A stretch of 64,000 nt of DNA, taken from contig CM055115.1 of the NCBI GenBank assembly GCA_029204225.1, forward strand, positions 10,328,726-10,392,725. The letters run 5' to 3'. This document shows positions 1 through 11,102 of this stretch, piece after piece (within the stretch, counting starts at the first letter, position 1; each line of letters starts with the position of its first letter). The position numbers were made by a program, and so were the translations under genes. The notes under the pieces are model-generated. The model made no database searches. It was not told where the DNA came from and saw only the letters and a list, made by a program, of their open reading frames with translations. This DNA is from Diphasiastrum complanatum (Eukaryota; Streptophyta; Lycopodiopsida; Lycopodiales; Lycopodiaceae).

Positions 1-345
1 AACCTCTGCCCTGTGCATCGATCGTAATTGGTTTGTATCTTTCCATCATACGTGTGAAGGCCCTTGGTTTTCGTGAGGGGGTCGTCAATCCATACCGCAA
101 TGGCTTGAGTTAGAGATTTTGATAATCATCTATGATGCCTGATACCAATCGTGGTGTTTGCTTTGTCAACATTAGTTTGTTTAGCCATTCAATGGTGATT
201 GGTGTGTAGGTTTTATTCAAGAATAGATCCGACGTTTGATTCGTCGCAATTGCTATAAAATGGTGAAACTATAAGGTCTCGTATGTTACGGTTTATTGGG
301 TTCCCTTGTTGGCCTTTCTTTTAGTGATGCAACCGTCGGTCTGTT
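1..345 (-). pseudogene. U-ORF fragment, copy 1 (unidentified retroelement-associated ORF)
   Basis: Reads on the minus strand and matches the middle and start of the U-ORF seen more completely at 1617-2085, 44700-45060 and 61464-61960, including the segment that encodes NKTYTPITIEW. The frame is broken here, and the C-terminal Ser/Glu-rich and basic tail lies outside the window. The right edge joins directly to the last palindromes of a unit E array, an adjacency not seen in the other copies, so this is a rearranged junction. Function unknown. Confidence 0.5.
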
Positions 346-353
346 GTACTTGC

Positions 354-453
354 TTATCGATTTGTGTCATCTACAAATTATTCTATTATTACAAAAAGTC
401 TTTTTTTAACAAATGATACGACAGGTTGATAGGCGGTATGGACCAGTCGTATC
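354..453. repeat. Truncated stacked-palindrome array of unit E
   Basis: Holds the end of the penultimate palindrome, the long spacer, and the final 39-bp palindrome at 415-453, which starts GATACGACAGG and ends CGTATC. It lines up with the right end of the arrays at 14446, 38128, 43233 and 59923. The first six palindromes are missing, lost at the junction with the U-ORF fragment on the left. Confidence 0.75.
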
Positions 454-1616
454 ATTGGTAGTATATGAGACCCGAGAACGATCCCACATATTGATGTCTA
501 GTATGAAGGATGCTCAAAATTATTATTCGAAAATGCTTAAATTAAATTGTTGTTTTTAACAGACAAATTCTATATCATTTTAAGAATCGCAAAAGAGCCG
601 AGTGACAAAAAAATGAGTTGTTACTGAATATCAATTTATTTTAGAAGTTTTGTGCAAGGTTTGTCTTTTGATAAAAAATGCATTTCTTGGTAAAACATCA
701 ATATTTCAATGTAAAAAGGGATGGCAAGACATTGCTATTTGCTCTTCTTGCTAGCTTCCAGAGACCAGGTTGTTATTTCTTTTGTTTAATCCAGAACGTA
801 TTATTGTTGGAGCTTTTCCAAATCGTTTGGAGGTGCATTATGTAGTCGCAATGTTGCAAGCAAATTATGGCAACAAAACTCTTAATAAACTATGAACAAC
901 CCCCCTAAAGGTAATTAGTGCATTCATATATTGTAGCCCATTGCAATAGTACTGAACAACCAATTAACAGAACATCGCTATTATAGAACCTAGAACTAAC
1001 CATCAAAAAGAAAGGTAGATACAAGGAAATAACATTGCTAAATTGCGTTTCCTAGACTGACTACCAAACATAGTCAACATTTCCAAACACATAAAATTAC
1101 AAACTGAACAGCAAACAAAGTCAACATTGCCACTGCAAAGAGGTCTTAGGCAAGAAAATTCATCTTGCTACCTGCAGTACAATATAGAATCTGTAGTACT
1201 AAACATTTTAAATGCTCGGTTCTCACCCTCAGTCTTTTGAATATACTATTGCCTAAACATAAATCTAAAAGCCCCCAATCTGGCTCCAAATGTCCTATTT
1301 ATACTTTTGTTAGGTTATTGCAATCCAGTATCGCAACCCTTCGTAATGACCGCAAGTGGTCGGTCAACTTCGCATAGAGACCACATGGAAACCACAATTG
1401 ATGACCTTGCGGTCATTTACGAACTGTTCGGGTTCCTCCCGAATATGACTAAACGTTAAATAACCTATCGACTTTAACTTCATAAATGTCCCACCATGAC
1501 GTCTCCTAACATCAAGACCTTACAACATAATTACATCTTTATGTAAATAAAACTTCAATTACATAACCAACAATCCTACACTTACATTAACAACCACATA
1601 TTTACAATGTCCATTG
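454..1616. repeat. Unit E right-hand spacer, copy 1 (LTR-like, no gene)
   Basis: About 1.16 kb of AT-rich sequence repeated with high similarity at 38558-39700, 43669-44699 and 60346-61463. It has no supported protein-coding frame. A minus-strand TATAAATA lies at 1296-1303 and is kept in the copies at 39416 and about 61130. Near the right end, the plus strand reads GGCCAAAAAGGCCTAACA, a palindromic stretch ending in a possible LTR terminus. Whether this part is U5 of a plus-strand LTR or U3 of a minus-strand LTR is unresolved. Confidence 0.6.
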
Positions 1617-2085
1617 TTATGGCCAAAAAGGCCTAACACATATTCCCCAGCGGGAAAAACCGAGTTCATCTCCCAGCTTTCTCTTTTTGACGTCTTTGCT
1701 ATTGTGTTCACTCTCACTTTCACTTGATGTATGCATTCTTGAACAATGAGTCACGGATTCACCTCTGCCCTGTGCATCAATCGTAATTGGTTTGTATCTC
1801 TCCATCATAGGTCGTGATGTCCAAACCCTTGGTCTTGGTGAGGGGGTGGTCAATCCATACCGCAATGGCTTGAGTAAGAGATTCTGATAATCATCTATGA
1901 TGTCTGATACAAATCGTGGTGTTTGCTTTGTCAACATTAGTTTGTTTAGCCATTCAATGGTGATTGGTGTGTAGGTTTTATTCAAGAATAGATCCCACTT
2001 TTGATTCATCGCAATTGCTATAAAATGGCGAAACTCTAAGGTCTCGTATGTTACGGTTCATTGGGTTCCCTTGTTGGCATTTCTC
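1617..2085 (-). pseudogene. U-ORF copy 2 (unidentified ORF with basic tail)
   Basis: Minus-strand open frame of 130 codons (1617-2009) with related sequence upstream to about 2085. The visible protein has a hydrophobic middle (NKLMLTKQTPRFVSDIIDDY), a Pro/Arg-rich stretch (TPSPRPRVWT), a Ser/Glu-rich run (SSESESEHNSK) and a short basic cluster (KKRK). A small deletion removes most of the basic tail present in the 44.7-kb and 61.5-kb copies and shifts the frame. I do not recognise the family. Its constant position next to unit E suggests an accessory retroelement ORF or a captured host fragment; both are inference. Confidence 0.55.
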
Positions 2086-2086
2086 T

Positions 2087-4955
2087 CTCACAAAGATCCA
2101 TTTATGCCCTTTGATCTTGGGCTTGATTGGGAAGCACGTCTAGCTTCATTAACAATGTAGAAATCATGCATCTACTACACATAGAAGATGTAAACTCAAA
2201 AAGAACTTGTCTACAACAACGATACAACAATAGTACTCAAACATGGGAACTCATACGCATAAGAAAAATGCCATTCTATACACAAGAATCCACTATATCA
2301 TCACAAATATGCAAAAAATGGATGTAGAACCCAAAGAGATGTCTTTCATAAGAATGAATGAGAGAAGAATGAGGGAGTCTATGAGTTTCTCCCATACTTG
2401 TATGCCTATTTATAACAACCTCTAGCCCTATTTGGATGCTCTTACACAAGCTTATCTACTTATGGAAGTTGCTAGATCTCTTCCAAACCCTAGATCTAAG
2501 ATGACTAGATTCAATGCATCTCTAGTAACCAATTAGAGTAGGTCCAAATTCGACCTTATCAACTTGCCTAAGTTGTCAGAAATAGTAAATCCACTATTAT
2601 TGGGCCTTATTAACTTTATAAAGTCTATTTCTAAGATAAAAATGCATATTGGCCTCAAAATTCTCAAATAAAATAAACTTGACTAAGCTATAATAGTAGA
2701 TATTGATTCACACCTCAACTAGTTGTACCACACAACTTTGACAAAAATTTAGAATAATCTCCATCCTAAGTAAGACCTTCTTCCTATGGTTTTATAATAG
2801 CTTTCATAATTGATATACATAATAGTGTCCACATTGGATGCTTCACTATTTCTTACATCAATTTTACATATCATGATGTAACTAGAACATAAAAAACCAA
2901 ATAGAATGTAAATGGAATGATTTCTCCATGCTTTTGTGGCCAAAAATTCTTATGAAGTACCATGTGTCCCTAATAAACTATGTCTCGGTAGAGCTTAACC
3001 TCAGGATGAGGGAAGTTGGATGATGCTATAAGAGACAATGCCTATAGTCTTCTTTCCAAAAAGATAATGAAATATGCATAGTGATACTATTAGTGGGCAT
3101 TTGATTTGCAATAGCTTTTCTCTAGCTCAAGTATTAGTTTGTGTGTGCACTATTTGCTCTTATTCTCAAGGTGATTGATATTACGTTACGACATTTCTTT
3201 CTTAATCTAGTTGGATTTCCTATTGTGTTTTTCTCACCCTAGATACAAGTAGATTAATTAAGTTCTCTATATTTTTTGCTCTTGTCACCATCTTCACATA
3301 TTGTTATATTAAAGTGATAAAGAGCTTTTTAATGAATTTAATTCATCAATTTAGATACATAAGCCTTCTATCTTAAATATTTAGTCTTGAAATAGAAAAC
3401 CGTGAGGTTCATTCTTTACAATGGATTCTTGTTCATGCCTAATCACTGCTTATATGACATCTCATCTACAAAGCAGGATATTTGACTAACATAAAACAAC
3501 ATTATGATTTTTCCATGTTCATTTGACATTACACCCTAATAATTTCTCAACTTTCCGCATACACAACACAACTATTGCCTTTCGGTGAAGAGTGCATTGC
3601 TTTGGCATATAGACCGTAATCACTTTCTTTCAATTCACTATTGCTTTTGTATCCACCGTAATAAGACCGCTTCTAGACTGCAATCGTTTCGTTCGTGGTT
3701 GCCTTTGGTTCATCCAACTTCATCTCAAACCGTAATAGACTGTAACCGTTGACTTGGTGGTTGCCTTCGGTCTTCTTTCATCCAAAATTGCAACTCGCTA
3801 TCTTGTCACCAAATCATCTTCACATAATGTCATATTAAAGTGATACAAGAACTAGAACTTTTGCTGAATTTAATTCATCAATTTAGATATATAAGCCTTC
3901 TATCTTAAATATTTACTCTTGGAATAGATGTCAATGAGGTTGATTCTTTACAACTGATTCTTGTTCATGCCTAATCATTGCTTATATGACATTTCATCTA
4001 CAAAGTAGGATATTCGACTAACATGAAAAAACATTATGATTTTTCCATGCTCAATCTATATTTAATGTGTTCCCATATTCTCCATAGATATCTATGATAA
4101 ATGATTATTAAGCAACATTCATCCTATCACAACATGCTATGTCTCCAATGTAGACATGAAATGCTCTCTCAATTTGTTTTATGAACAATGAACTTGCACT
4201 ACATACTATATTCTACATGCATGATTTTGATGACTGGAGCTCTCATGTTATGATTATGACATGCAATGTGCTATTTATCTATTGAAATGCATATCATGAA
4301 ATTTCTAACAACTTTAAGCGACAAATACAAAGCAACATATTCAATAATCATAATCACAACAAGTGTTGCAGCTCATGAGATGCCCTAACTAAATTTTTTT
4401 TTATTCAATTATCTTCTGAGAAAAATCTCTCATTCGAGAGTACACCTCTTTAAAAGCATTTGTACTGGATCTAATTCTTTAAATGCAATCAATCTCCTCA
4501 CAATTCTCAAATAAGATCACTAATCTCTCTCACATAATCATGAGTATTCATAGCCATTTCATCTTATGCAATCATAAGCTCTATGTTTGGCACAATTGTA
4601 AATTCTCTCATGCACGGTGTTCTTCCAGCCTTATGGATATCTCTCTTCTCTACATCACCCCTCATTCTGACCTCTTAGGTCATTCACCATGGTTCACTCG
4701 AGCTAACACACAAATATATGTTGCTCTAATTTTGTGATCTTGAAGAGGTGGGAGCCGTTCTCAAGTTTTTAATCAGATTCGTACCATTCTTTATTCCAAA
4801 AAGAAAACTTTATATTTGGAACATGAAAGGTGATGTTCCAAGTTAAAAATCTAACCAGCCCATGCAAACTTTTGACAAAAAGCAATTTGCATTAACTTCT
4901 CCAGGCGTATTGGTCATATTGTTTGATACAAACAACATAAATTTGATGTTTGCCA
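2087..4955. repeat. Dispersed repeat R1, copy 1
   Basis: Longest copy of a repeat also present at 20073-21515 and 39776-41511. It is AT-rich, with no conserved coding frame. Two to three units of the 50-62-bp minisatellite that expands at 21105-21512 occur near 3650-3800 (core GGTTGCCTTYGGTC). A plant-type TATA (TATTTATA, about 2405) lies in the first 600 bases. The copy at 20133 lacks the 523-base segment 2145-2667, and the copy at 39776 starts at about 2857 of this copy and carries internal deletions. The repeat is probably part of a retroelement LTR or untranslated region. Confidence 0.6.
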
Positions 4956-5607
4956 TGCATCAATGTGAAATAAATCATTTGAGATATCATACTTAATATA
5001 GAATTTAACTGTGAACTTGCTAAAATTACACTACATGTGTTATATATGCATCCCTTGGTCCACTAGCATTAGATGCGTAAACAAGATATCCATGTCTAAA
5101 ATATCTTATCATTGTAATTTTGTTACACAAAGGCATTGACACAAATATCTTGAATGAAAAACATGAGTGTCAAAGGCTGCTGGATATAACAAACTAACTA
5201 GCTAGTTTTTAAATCTAGATTGCCTTGGAATTATGGAATAAAGACATGTTCCTGCAATAAAGCCATGAGGGGGTTTTGTTCACACATACCCTTATAATTT
5301 TAGAAAGTGACTCTAAACTTGTAGTCTAAAGAATAGTATGAGTATGTCCTTTTATAAGTCAAACATATGCAGAAAATCGATTCCATTCAGCTATCTAAAG
5401 CCTTGCGGATGCGACCATATATATCAGATCTTTTTAGGTATATTCATATATATATGAAAGCTCCCCGCAAAAGCAGTCGGTCCCAACTTTTCAGATATGT
5501 ACACAAATATACGGATTACGCAACTCTGAAACTCAGATGAGGTAATTCGATGCAAACGAGCTTCGGATGTTGCTAGATTTACCATTCGTCCAGTTACGGC
5601 TTCACGT
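4956..5607. other. Single-copy 3' flank of the TPD1-like gene
   Basis: This stretch has no second copy in the window that I can see and no supported ORF. It lies downstream of the stop codon of the minus-strand TPD1-like gene, so the gene's 3' UTR and polyadenylation region should fall here. No canonical AATAAA on the minus strand is clear close to the stop. Confidence 0.4.
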
Positions 5608-6644
5608 TTAGACAAAGTCCGCAGATTTCAGCCGTATACTATACATGTACTCGTTTGCATAAACGATACGAATAATTCGAAATCGTCGAAGAGGTTTCCC
5701 ATCTAAGACGAGGCAATCGTCGGTACTGCAGCGACGGAAAATTTTGGGATCCACCAGCTTGTATGATGCGAATTGGCCGCAATAAACATGAACATTATAC
5801 GGCCGCATAGTCTTCTTTGAGCGGCAAGTATTCACTATCTCCAGTGCAAATTCAGGGATCCCATCTGCACTAAAGCCTAAATAGTGCTGAGAGAATCTAA
5901 TATCTTTTCCCGAACATACGTAGTGCCCTGTAGGTTGCAGTAAAGAGGAGCTTATACTCAAACGCATGGATTAGATCTCACTCTCAAAATATATCACTAT
6001 ATCGGGAATATCAGGCACCCACGTGATATTCTGTTGAATTTATGTGAGGTTTGGATCGAATAAGGCGGTTACCTGATGTATGACGCGCCGAGCGGTTTGC
6101 ATCTTTGCTGTGTATCGCGTCGTCAGAAGCTGAGTTGAAGATGCTTCCTATCGGAGCTTGCATATTCATACCTGCAAAACCTTCGTTGAAATATTCCAGG
6201 AACCTAGTTCGGAAATGACAGATAAAGGTACCAATATGATGATGGCAGCAAACTTATCAACTACGTCACGTTGGCATTATCAATGAAAACAGACACAAAA
6301 ATTATTCCCATGTCCAACTGCACAGCAGGCATGTTAATGAGCTCCAACTATTACAGCAGCAAAATCTGTATATCAGGGCGAAGCTAAATTCAAAGTCGGA
6401 AGCAATACATAACTTAAAAAATTTCCATATGAACAGCTCAGAGGAATCGTGAAACAAATACCAACAACAAGCATGACCACGTAGATTTTAATATATAAAT
6501 AGTAGTAGCAAACGAAAAGCGCATACCAGGCATAGTATCAACGGCTGGAGAGGCAGTATTAAACAAGCACAGAAAGATGAAGGGAACAGCAGCACACGCT
6601 GCTAAATGCATACCCGAGTTCCGCATGTTATAAGCAAGATCCAT
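5608..6644 (-). CDS. TPD1-like secreted cysteine-rich protein, three exons
   Basis: Exons on the minus strand are 6644-6527, 6171-6073 and 5927-5608 (TAA). Introns of 355 and 145 bases have GT-AG ends (donors GTATGC and GTAACC; acceptors TTTTGCAG and CCTACAG), and both junctions fall within a glycine codon. The joined frame gives 178 residues. Residues 1-35 are a signal peptide (hydrophobic LAACAAVPFIFLCLF). Residues 77-178 match the TPD1 family domain: CSGKDI, GIPE, EIVNTC, CG-FAS, LVDP-FRR, DDCLV-DG, YAN. In the known family, the secreted protein is a ligand of the receptor kinase EMS1/EXS in anther cell-fate control; that role here is inference. Cysteines are at 16 and 28 (signal region), 77, 107, 122, 139 and 144. 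The terminal family cysteine is replaced by ADFV. The first in-frame ATG is used; Met7 or Met12 are alternatives. Confidence 0.82.
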
Positions 6645-7031
6645 AGATTCGGTGATCGACTGTGACAGCACAGATGCAACTCTACTATCATGCAAAGAGA
6701 GGATTAGAGTATGTAAGAACAAGCTCACGAGCGTCGTCAACTATCAGGAAGGACTGAGTGTAAAGGCCAAAGAACGAAGAGCGGCTGCAGCTGCTGCTGC
6801 TTAGAAAGAAAAGAGTGAGGGAAGGCCACGCAAATTAGATAAGGTTTAATAATGAATGCTACTCTAAAAGCATCGCCATATGCGCCATACGTCATCTTCT
6901 TCAGCTTATCACAAGGTTGATCTAAGCCACGTGGTAGGCACTTTAACCCAAGCAAATTCAATGTATAAATTGTTAACAAAATTAATATCTACAGCAGAAG
7001 ATTAATGCATGCTATGAATTAATGCATTCCA
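6645..7031 (-). promoter_or_regulatory. Promoter and 5' UTR of the TPD1-like gene, with G-box (repeat R3)
   Basis: The 387 bases upstream of the ATG carry a G-box CACGTG at 6928-6933 and a TGACGTA-type ACGT core near 6884-6896. The RY-like motif CATGCA lies near 7007-7013. Positions 6673-7031 recur at 21628-21986; the G-box is kept there but the ACGT core is changed. No strong TATA box is evident. The segment ends exactly where the R2 LTR begins (TGATCCATG at 7032). A minus-strand frame of about 80 codons is open in both copies but looks like no known protein, so I treat it as chance. Confidence 0.55.
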
Positions 7032-10000
7032 TGATCCATGATCTTACCGAATTTTCGGTGATTGCCAATGTAACCGAATTTTATATTAATATAATATGAT
7101 GTTTGAGACATTTTTCAGGTTCTCCTTTCATCCAGCCTATGTGAAAATCAGAGACTGGCCATTATATTCGAGTACCTAGTACCTGGAGATTTGGAAAATG
7201 TCAAGAATTTTCGACAAAGACCAACATTCTTCCCCAACCGATCTTTTTGGACCAAAAACATCAATTATAAGCCGAATGATAAATACCATCACCAAAAACT
7301 TGGTGTGTATCAAATATCACACTAGGACAATGGGCCACAGGACCAAAATGGGCAAAATCTTCATACTTAAGGAAGTACCTAAATGCATAGGCGCCACCCA
7401 AAGATCAATTATCAAGAAGGACCGGAAAAATGTCAAAGATCGTCTGAATTTAAGAGGATGCCGACAAAATGTGAAATACCGGGCATAAGACCTTGATTCA
7501 TGTATACAAAATGGACATTTCTGGTAGATGAGAACATTGACCCTCATGGGCCATGTACTTTGGTCATGGGTCCACAATGCCATTTAAGAGTCCACATGGC
7601 ACAAAGCCAAAAAGTCTAAATGAAGCTTTGAAAATGAGATGTTGAATGGTCAAAGGGTAGGACGAAATGAAAAATCGAAAGGTTGGATATACATGCATGG
7701 CCAGCCTCACGCAAACAGAACCAGATCGAGAACTAGCTCTGTATATCATTTTGCTTTCATATTTGTTTTATCGCGTAGCCTTGCAGAGGTGGGATGGTGA
7801 TATTTCTTCTTTACGTAATTTGTTGAGGGTGATGGTGACCAACTTTCCTTTCATGAGAGCCGAAAGAATCGTGGAACTGATCGTTGTGTTCGAGAATTTC
7901 TTGAGTTGATCTGTCAAAATCACTGTCGCAGAGCCAACACATATGAAAGATGAAGAGTGTGGTAGATTTCAATGTGTTCATGGAGAGATATGTAGCTGAA
8001 GGCATCTCATTTACTCTGAGTAACTGAGTAACGTCAGTACTGTTGAATATCCTGTTTCCAAGAGTATTGATGACCCAAGTACGTAAGAGCTTCAAGGGAA
8101 TGGTACTTTGATTATGAGAATGATAGATTACTGGTTAAGTCTACTCCTGCTCAAGAGCTGATATGGGCAGCGTCTCAGAGCTCCAAATTTTGATTGAGAT
8201 TTGTGGAGGCTGCATACTAAGCGATTGATGCAGATCATGATCACTGACGGACGGGATAGGGAGATAAATCCTAGTTGACAACGTGGGCATCCTCTGAACC
8301 CTTGTTGACTCACAGAAGTATCATCATGTTTCTCTCTATCCTCCATGAAAGATTTGCGGCATTCCATCGCTACTGCTGCAGCTGAGAACAATCGTCATTG
8401 ACCATCCTCATAGTGTGAATACCACTCAGTTTTCAGTCGAGTTTCAGTTTATGGTGCGATCATTTGAAGAGAACATTGTTTCAGTACCTACATGAGCATG
8501 ATTGCATTAAGCAGCACCTATCGGGCCTGAGCAAACATCACTACTTTGATGTGAAACTGAGAGATTACCTTCAATCGATCTCTATGGGAGTGCTCACCGT
8601 GCATTTAAGTAGTTGTATTATGAGTACTGGTCTGTAATGATCTTACATCACATTTGAAGTATGTATTCTCAGTATACTTTTATCTATCTCTATATAGTGA
8701 TGAGATAACTAATTTCATGATGAATCCTATCAAAGCACTGATCCATATGTGCAAATATGAGTATAGACTTTTTAATGATTCTGAGGAAGTTCTGCATGAT
8801 GACTTGTTCGTATTCCTGCTAATTAAGTGCATTCCATAGATGTTTGAATACTGAATATCAAACATCGGTCTATGAGAGAGTGAGAGCTTTGATATCAGGC
8901 TACTAAAACCAGCGAGGAATCGCTATCAGCAATGGATATTCTGAGTGAGAATAACTCCAAATCCTAGGACTGATTTGAGCAAATGTTAACTCCATCACTG
9001 ATATGGTGACCCATTCAGAATGTATGTCTGATTATCATTGAAGAGCCATCATTGAACTAGAGCTGTCATTGTTGTCTGCTATGGAGCAATCGAAGGATGT
9101 TGTCTTTGTTGCTTTGTCGATTGAAACTTGCTAAACACAGTTTGTAGAAGACTGATGAGGAAGCTGATATCAAGCTGTCCGTGAACTGCATTAGCTCACT
9201 TTGGATCCTACACGACTATCAGTCATTCTGGCAACCAGTCTGCACTTAGGAGCAACACTTCTTGGTGTCTACAACGTGAACTCCAACAACACTACACACT
9301 CCCGAAAGCCTAACCTTTGCATGATTGGTCTCTAATTTCCTACGGGTGAACTCCAACAACACTACACACTCCCGAAAGCCTAACCTTTGCATGATTGGTC
9401 TCTAATTTCCTACGGGCTAGAGCTGGAGGAGACCTGAGAAGAGAACCTCATGTGTAAGTTTCCTCATTTTGTTCTCACACTTTGCTACCTGCGTATTCAA
9501 TCTGTGATAGATGATGCAATTGTGTATGTCATAGATGTCGCAGAAGTGATTACAGCTTCATATTGAAAAATCTTTAATGCATATTGTTTTCTTCCATGTC
9601 TTCATAAAGAAAGATTATAGCATGCTAAAAGAACTCATAGACATTGTATTGTTATGTCTCAGGGGAAAGTTAAATGCAGGATAGTTGTGATTTGAGGTGA
9701 TGATAGTTTTAGACTCTAGCAGGATTGCTAGTTTGCTCAGAATGATTGCTTTTTGCTCTGAATGCATGGAGAAAGCCTTTAAGGAATGTTGCTTGAGTGA
9801 ATGTGATGAATGAATTGAGCAAGTCATCCTTGTCTCCTTGGAACACAAGAGTGAGGTTAAGCTCACTGTGGTTGGAACACACTACATGAGTTAAGAACAA
9901 ACCTATTGTCGATCTTCATCTAGAACCACAATAGTCAAGATAACCCGTTGGAACACACGGTTCTTGACTATTCACTGTCAGCCATCTACTAACCAAGATG

Positions 10001-10800
10001 GTTGGGGAATTGCACACTACACTTGAACAGCTCCTATGAATATTTAGATGGAAGGGGTGTACTTAACGAATACTTTGGAAAAGGGTCATATAATACAGCC
10101 ATGATTCACTACCTAATGACAATAAGCATCGAGAATGTTTCGTCCAAGCCCTCCCATAGGTCCTAATATTCCGCTGCTACACCTTATATGTATATCACCA
10201 TACTTACAGGCCTTAAAATAATGTATAAACAACCGACTGTGTCCATCTTTGGTGCTGCTAGGTTAGCAGAGATCCTAGCAACTCCAGAGCCCTGCATATT
10301 ACCATTGCTAGATTATGGTAGGACTAGGGATGTCTGTATTCTGATCCTCTTATAGAAACGTTAGAAGCCCACACATGCATAGATGTTTATGTGAATGATT
10401 ATTGATTAAGGAGTGTTAGTTATATTGAGAGCTCATGTCAGATAAGCAGTCAACTAGTATATGGCCTACACCTCAAACCCAAGGAGGTATTGCCCCGTAG
10501 TCGGAATAATTGGATGGGCTTCACTAGAACTGATATCATTAGACACCACCATTGAAATTGTAAGGGCTGGGGATTTAGCCATTGAAGTTGAGAATGAGGG
10601 ATTTGGAGTCAAAATATCCGTATACATCTGAATGAACGACTCATGGGTCTTGGTAGCAACACACTCCATAGAACTTCAAAGTGCTATTAGGACGAGATCT
10701 GAGCCTGGATTGTTATGACAGATTGTGAGAGCTAGCTTTACCAGGTGACTTCTTCCAGTTGAGTAGAAATGGAAGGGTTTATCATTATTTCTATTCCAGG
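7032..10800 (+). repeat. R2 long terminal repeat, copy 1 (5' part)
   Basis: Starts with TGATCCATGATCTTA, as at 24292. It follows the R2 copies at 24292-27731 and 30289-34492 through its whole length up to about 10800, where unrelated sequence interrupts it. R2 ends in TAACA in the intact copies, so the family has TG...CA ends typical of an LTR, with an estimated full length near 4.2-4.7 kb. It contains a private 70-bp tandem duplication (9276-9415). The ORFs seen in it are short and only partly shared between copies. Confidence 0.65.
9276..9415 (+). repeat. Perfect 70-bp tandem duplication inside R2
   Basis: Two copies of a 70-base unit beginning GTGAACTCCAACAACAC lie head to tail (9276-9345, 9346-9415) with no difference I can see. 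The R2 copies at about 25725, 32478 and 45670 have a single unit, so the duplication arose after the copies separated. Confidence 0.9.
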
Positions 10801-11102
10801 GCGGCTCCATTGGAACAATTTCCATTTCTGTTACATCTTCAATCATAGAAACTATAGCAGATCCAATAATTGTGGCATCAGAAAAAACACTTTGTATTCC
10901 ATTAACATTCATTAATAGCTTATGTTTGTTACATAGGGCCATCAAGCCGTTGAAGAGGGAACCCTCATAGTTAAGAATAAATTCCCTCTTCAACGGTAAA
11001 ATGACTCAGTAAAATGACTCAGTTGGTGGCTCAACAGTAAAATGTGCAGTGCAGGACACCCTTTTCCTTGAAACTCAAAAAGAAATCTAAGACCAAAGAG
11101 AC
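10801..11102. other. Insert between R2 ends, with hairpin and paired TGACTCA sites
   Basis: About 300 bases that break R2 copy 1 and have no other copy in the window. They hold a perfect inverted repeat: arms 10947-10961 and 10982-10996 (CCGTTGAAGAGGGAA and its complement) around a 20-base loop. Two TGACTCA motifs (11002-11008 and 11015-11021) follow at once; this is the GCN4/bZIP-type core. A minus-strand frame runs from 10993 across the junction into R2, so it is not a natural gene unit, although its first 65 residues (KREFILNYEGSLFNGLM...) could be a fragment of an unrecognised protein. Confidence 0.5.
10947..10996. repeat. Perfect 15-bp inverted repeat
   Basis: Arms of 15 bases with no mismatch and a 20-base loop. 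It lies in the insert that separates the plus- and minus-oriented R2 pieces and is not present in the other R2 copies. Confidence 0.85.

Noticed and set aside
2749-2943. 64-codon minus-strand ORF shared by R1 copies 1 and 2
   Set aside because: Frame is lost in R1 copy 3 and no domain is recognisable.
4483-4737. 84-codon plus-strand ORF in R1
   Set aside because: The copy at 41150-41400 carries stops and no motif is visible.
6737-6979. 80-codon minus-strand ORF also present at 21692-21934
   Set aside because: It lies in the duplicated promoter/5' UTR; conservation follows from the recent copy and no protein motif is visible.
7198-7488. R2 plus-strand ORF (SRIFDKDQHSSPTDLFGPK) shared with 24445 and 30405
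   Set aside because: Copies diverge by frameshifts after about 50 codons and no family is recognised; kept as part of R2 only.
10676-10993. 105-codon minus-strand ORF
   Set aside because: It crosses the junction between R2 and the insert, so it cannot be an original gene unit.
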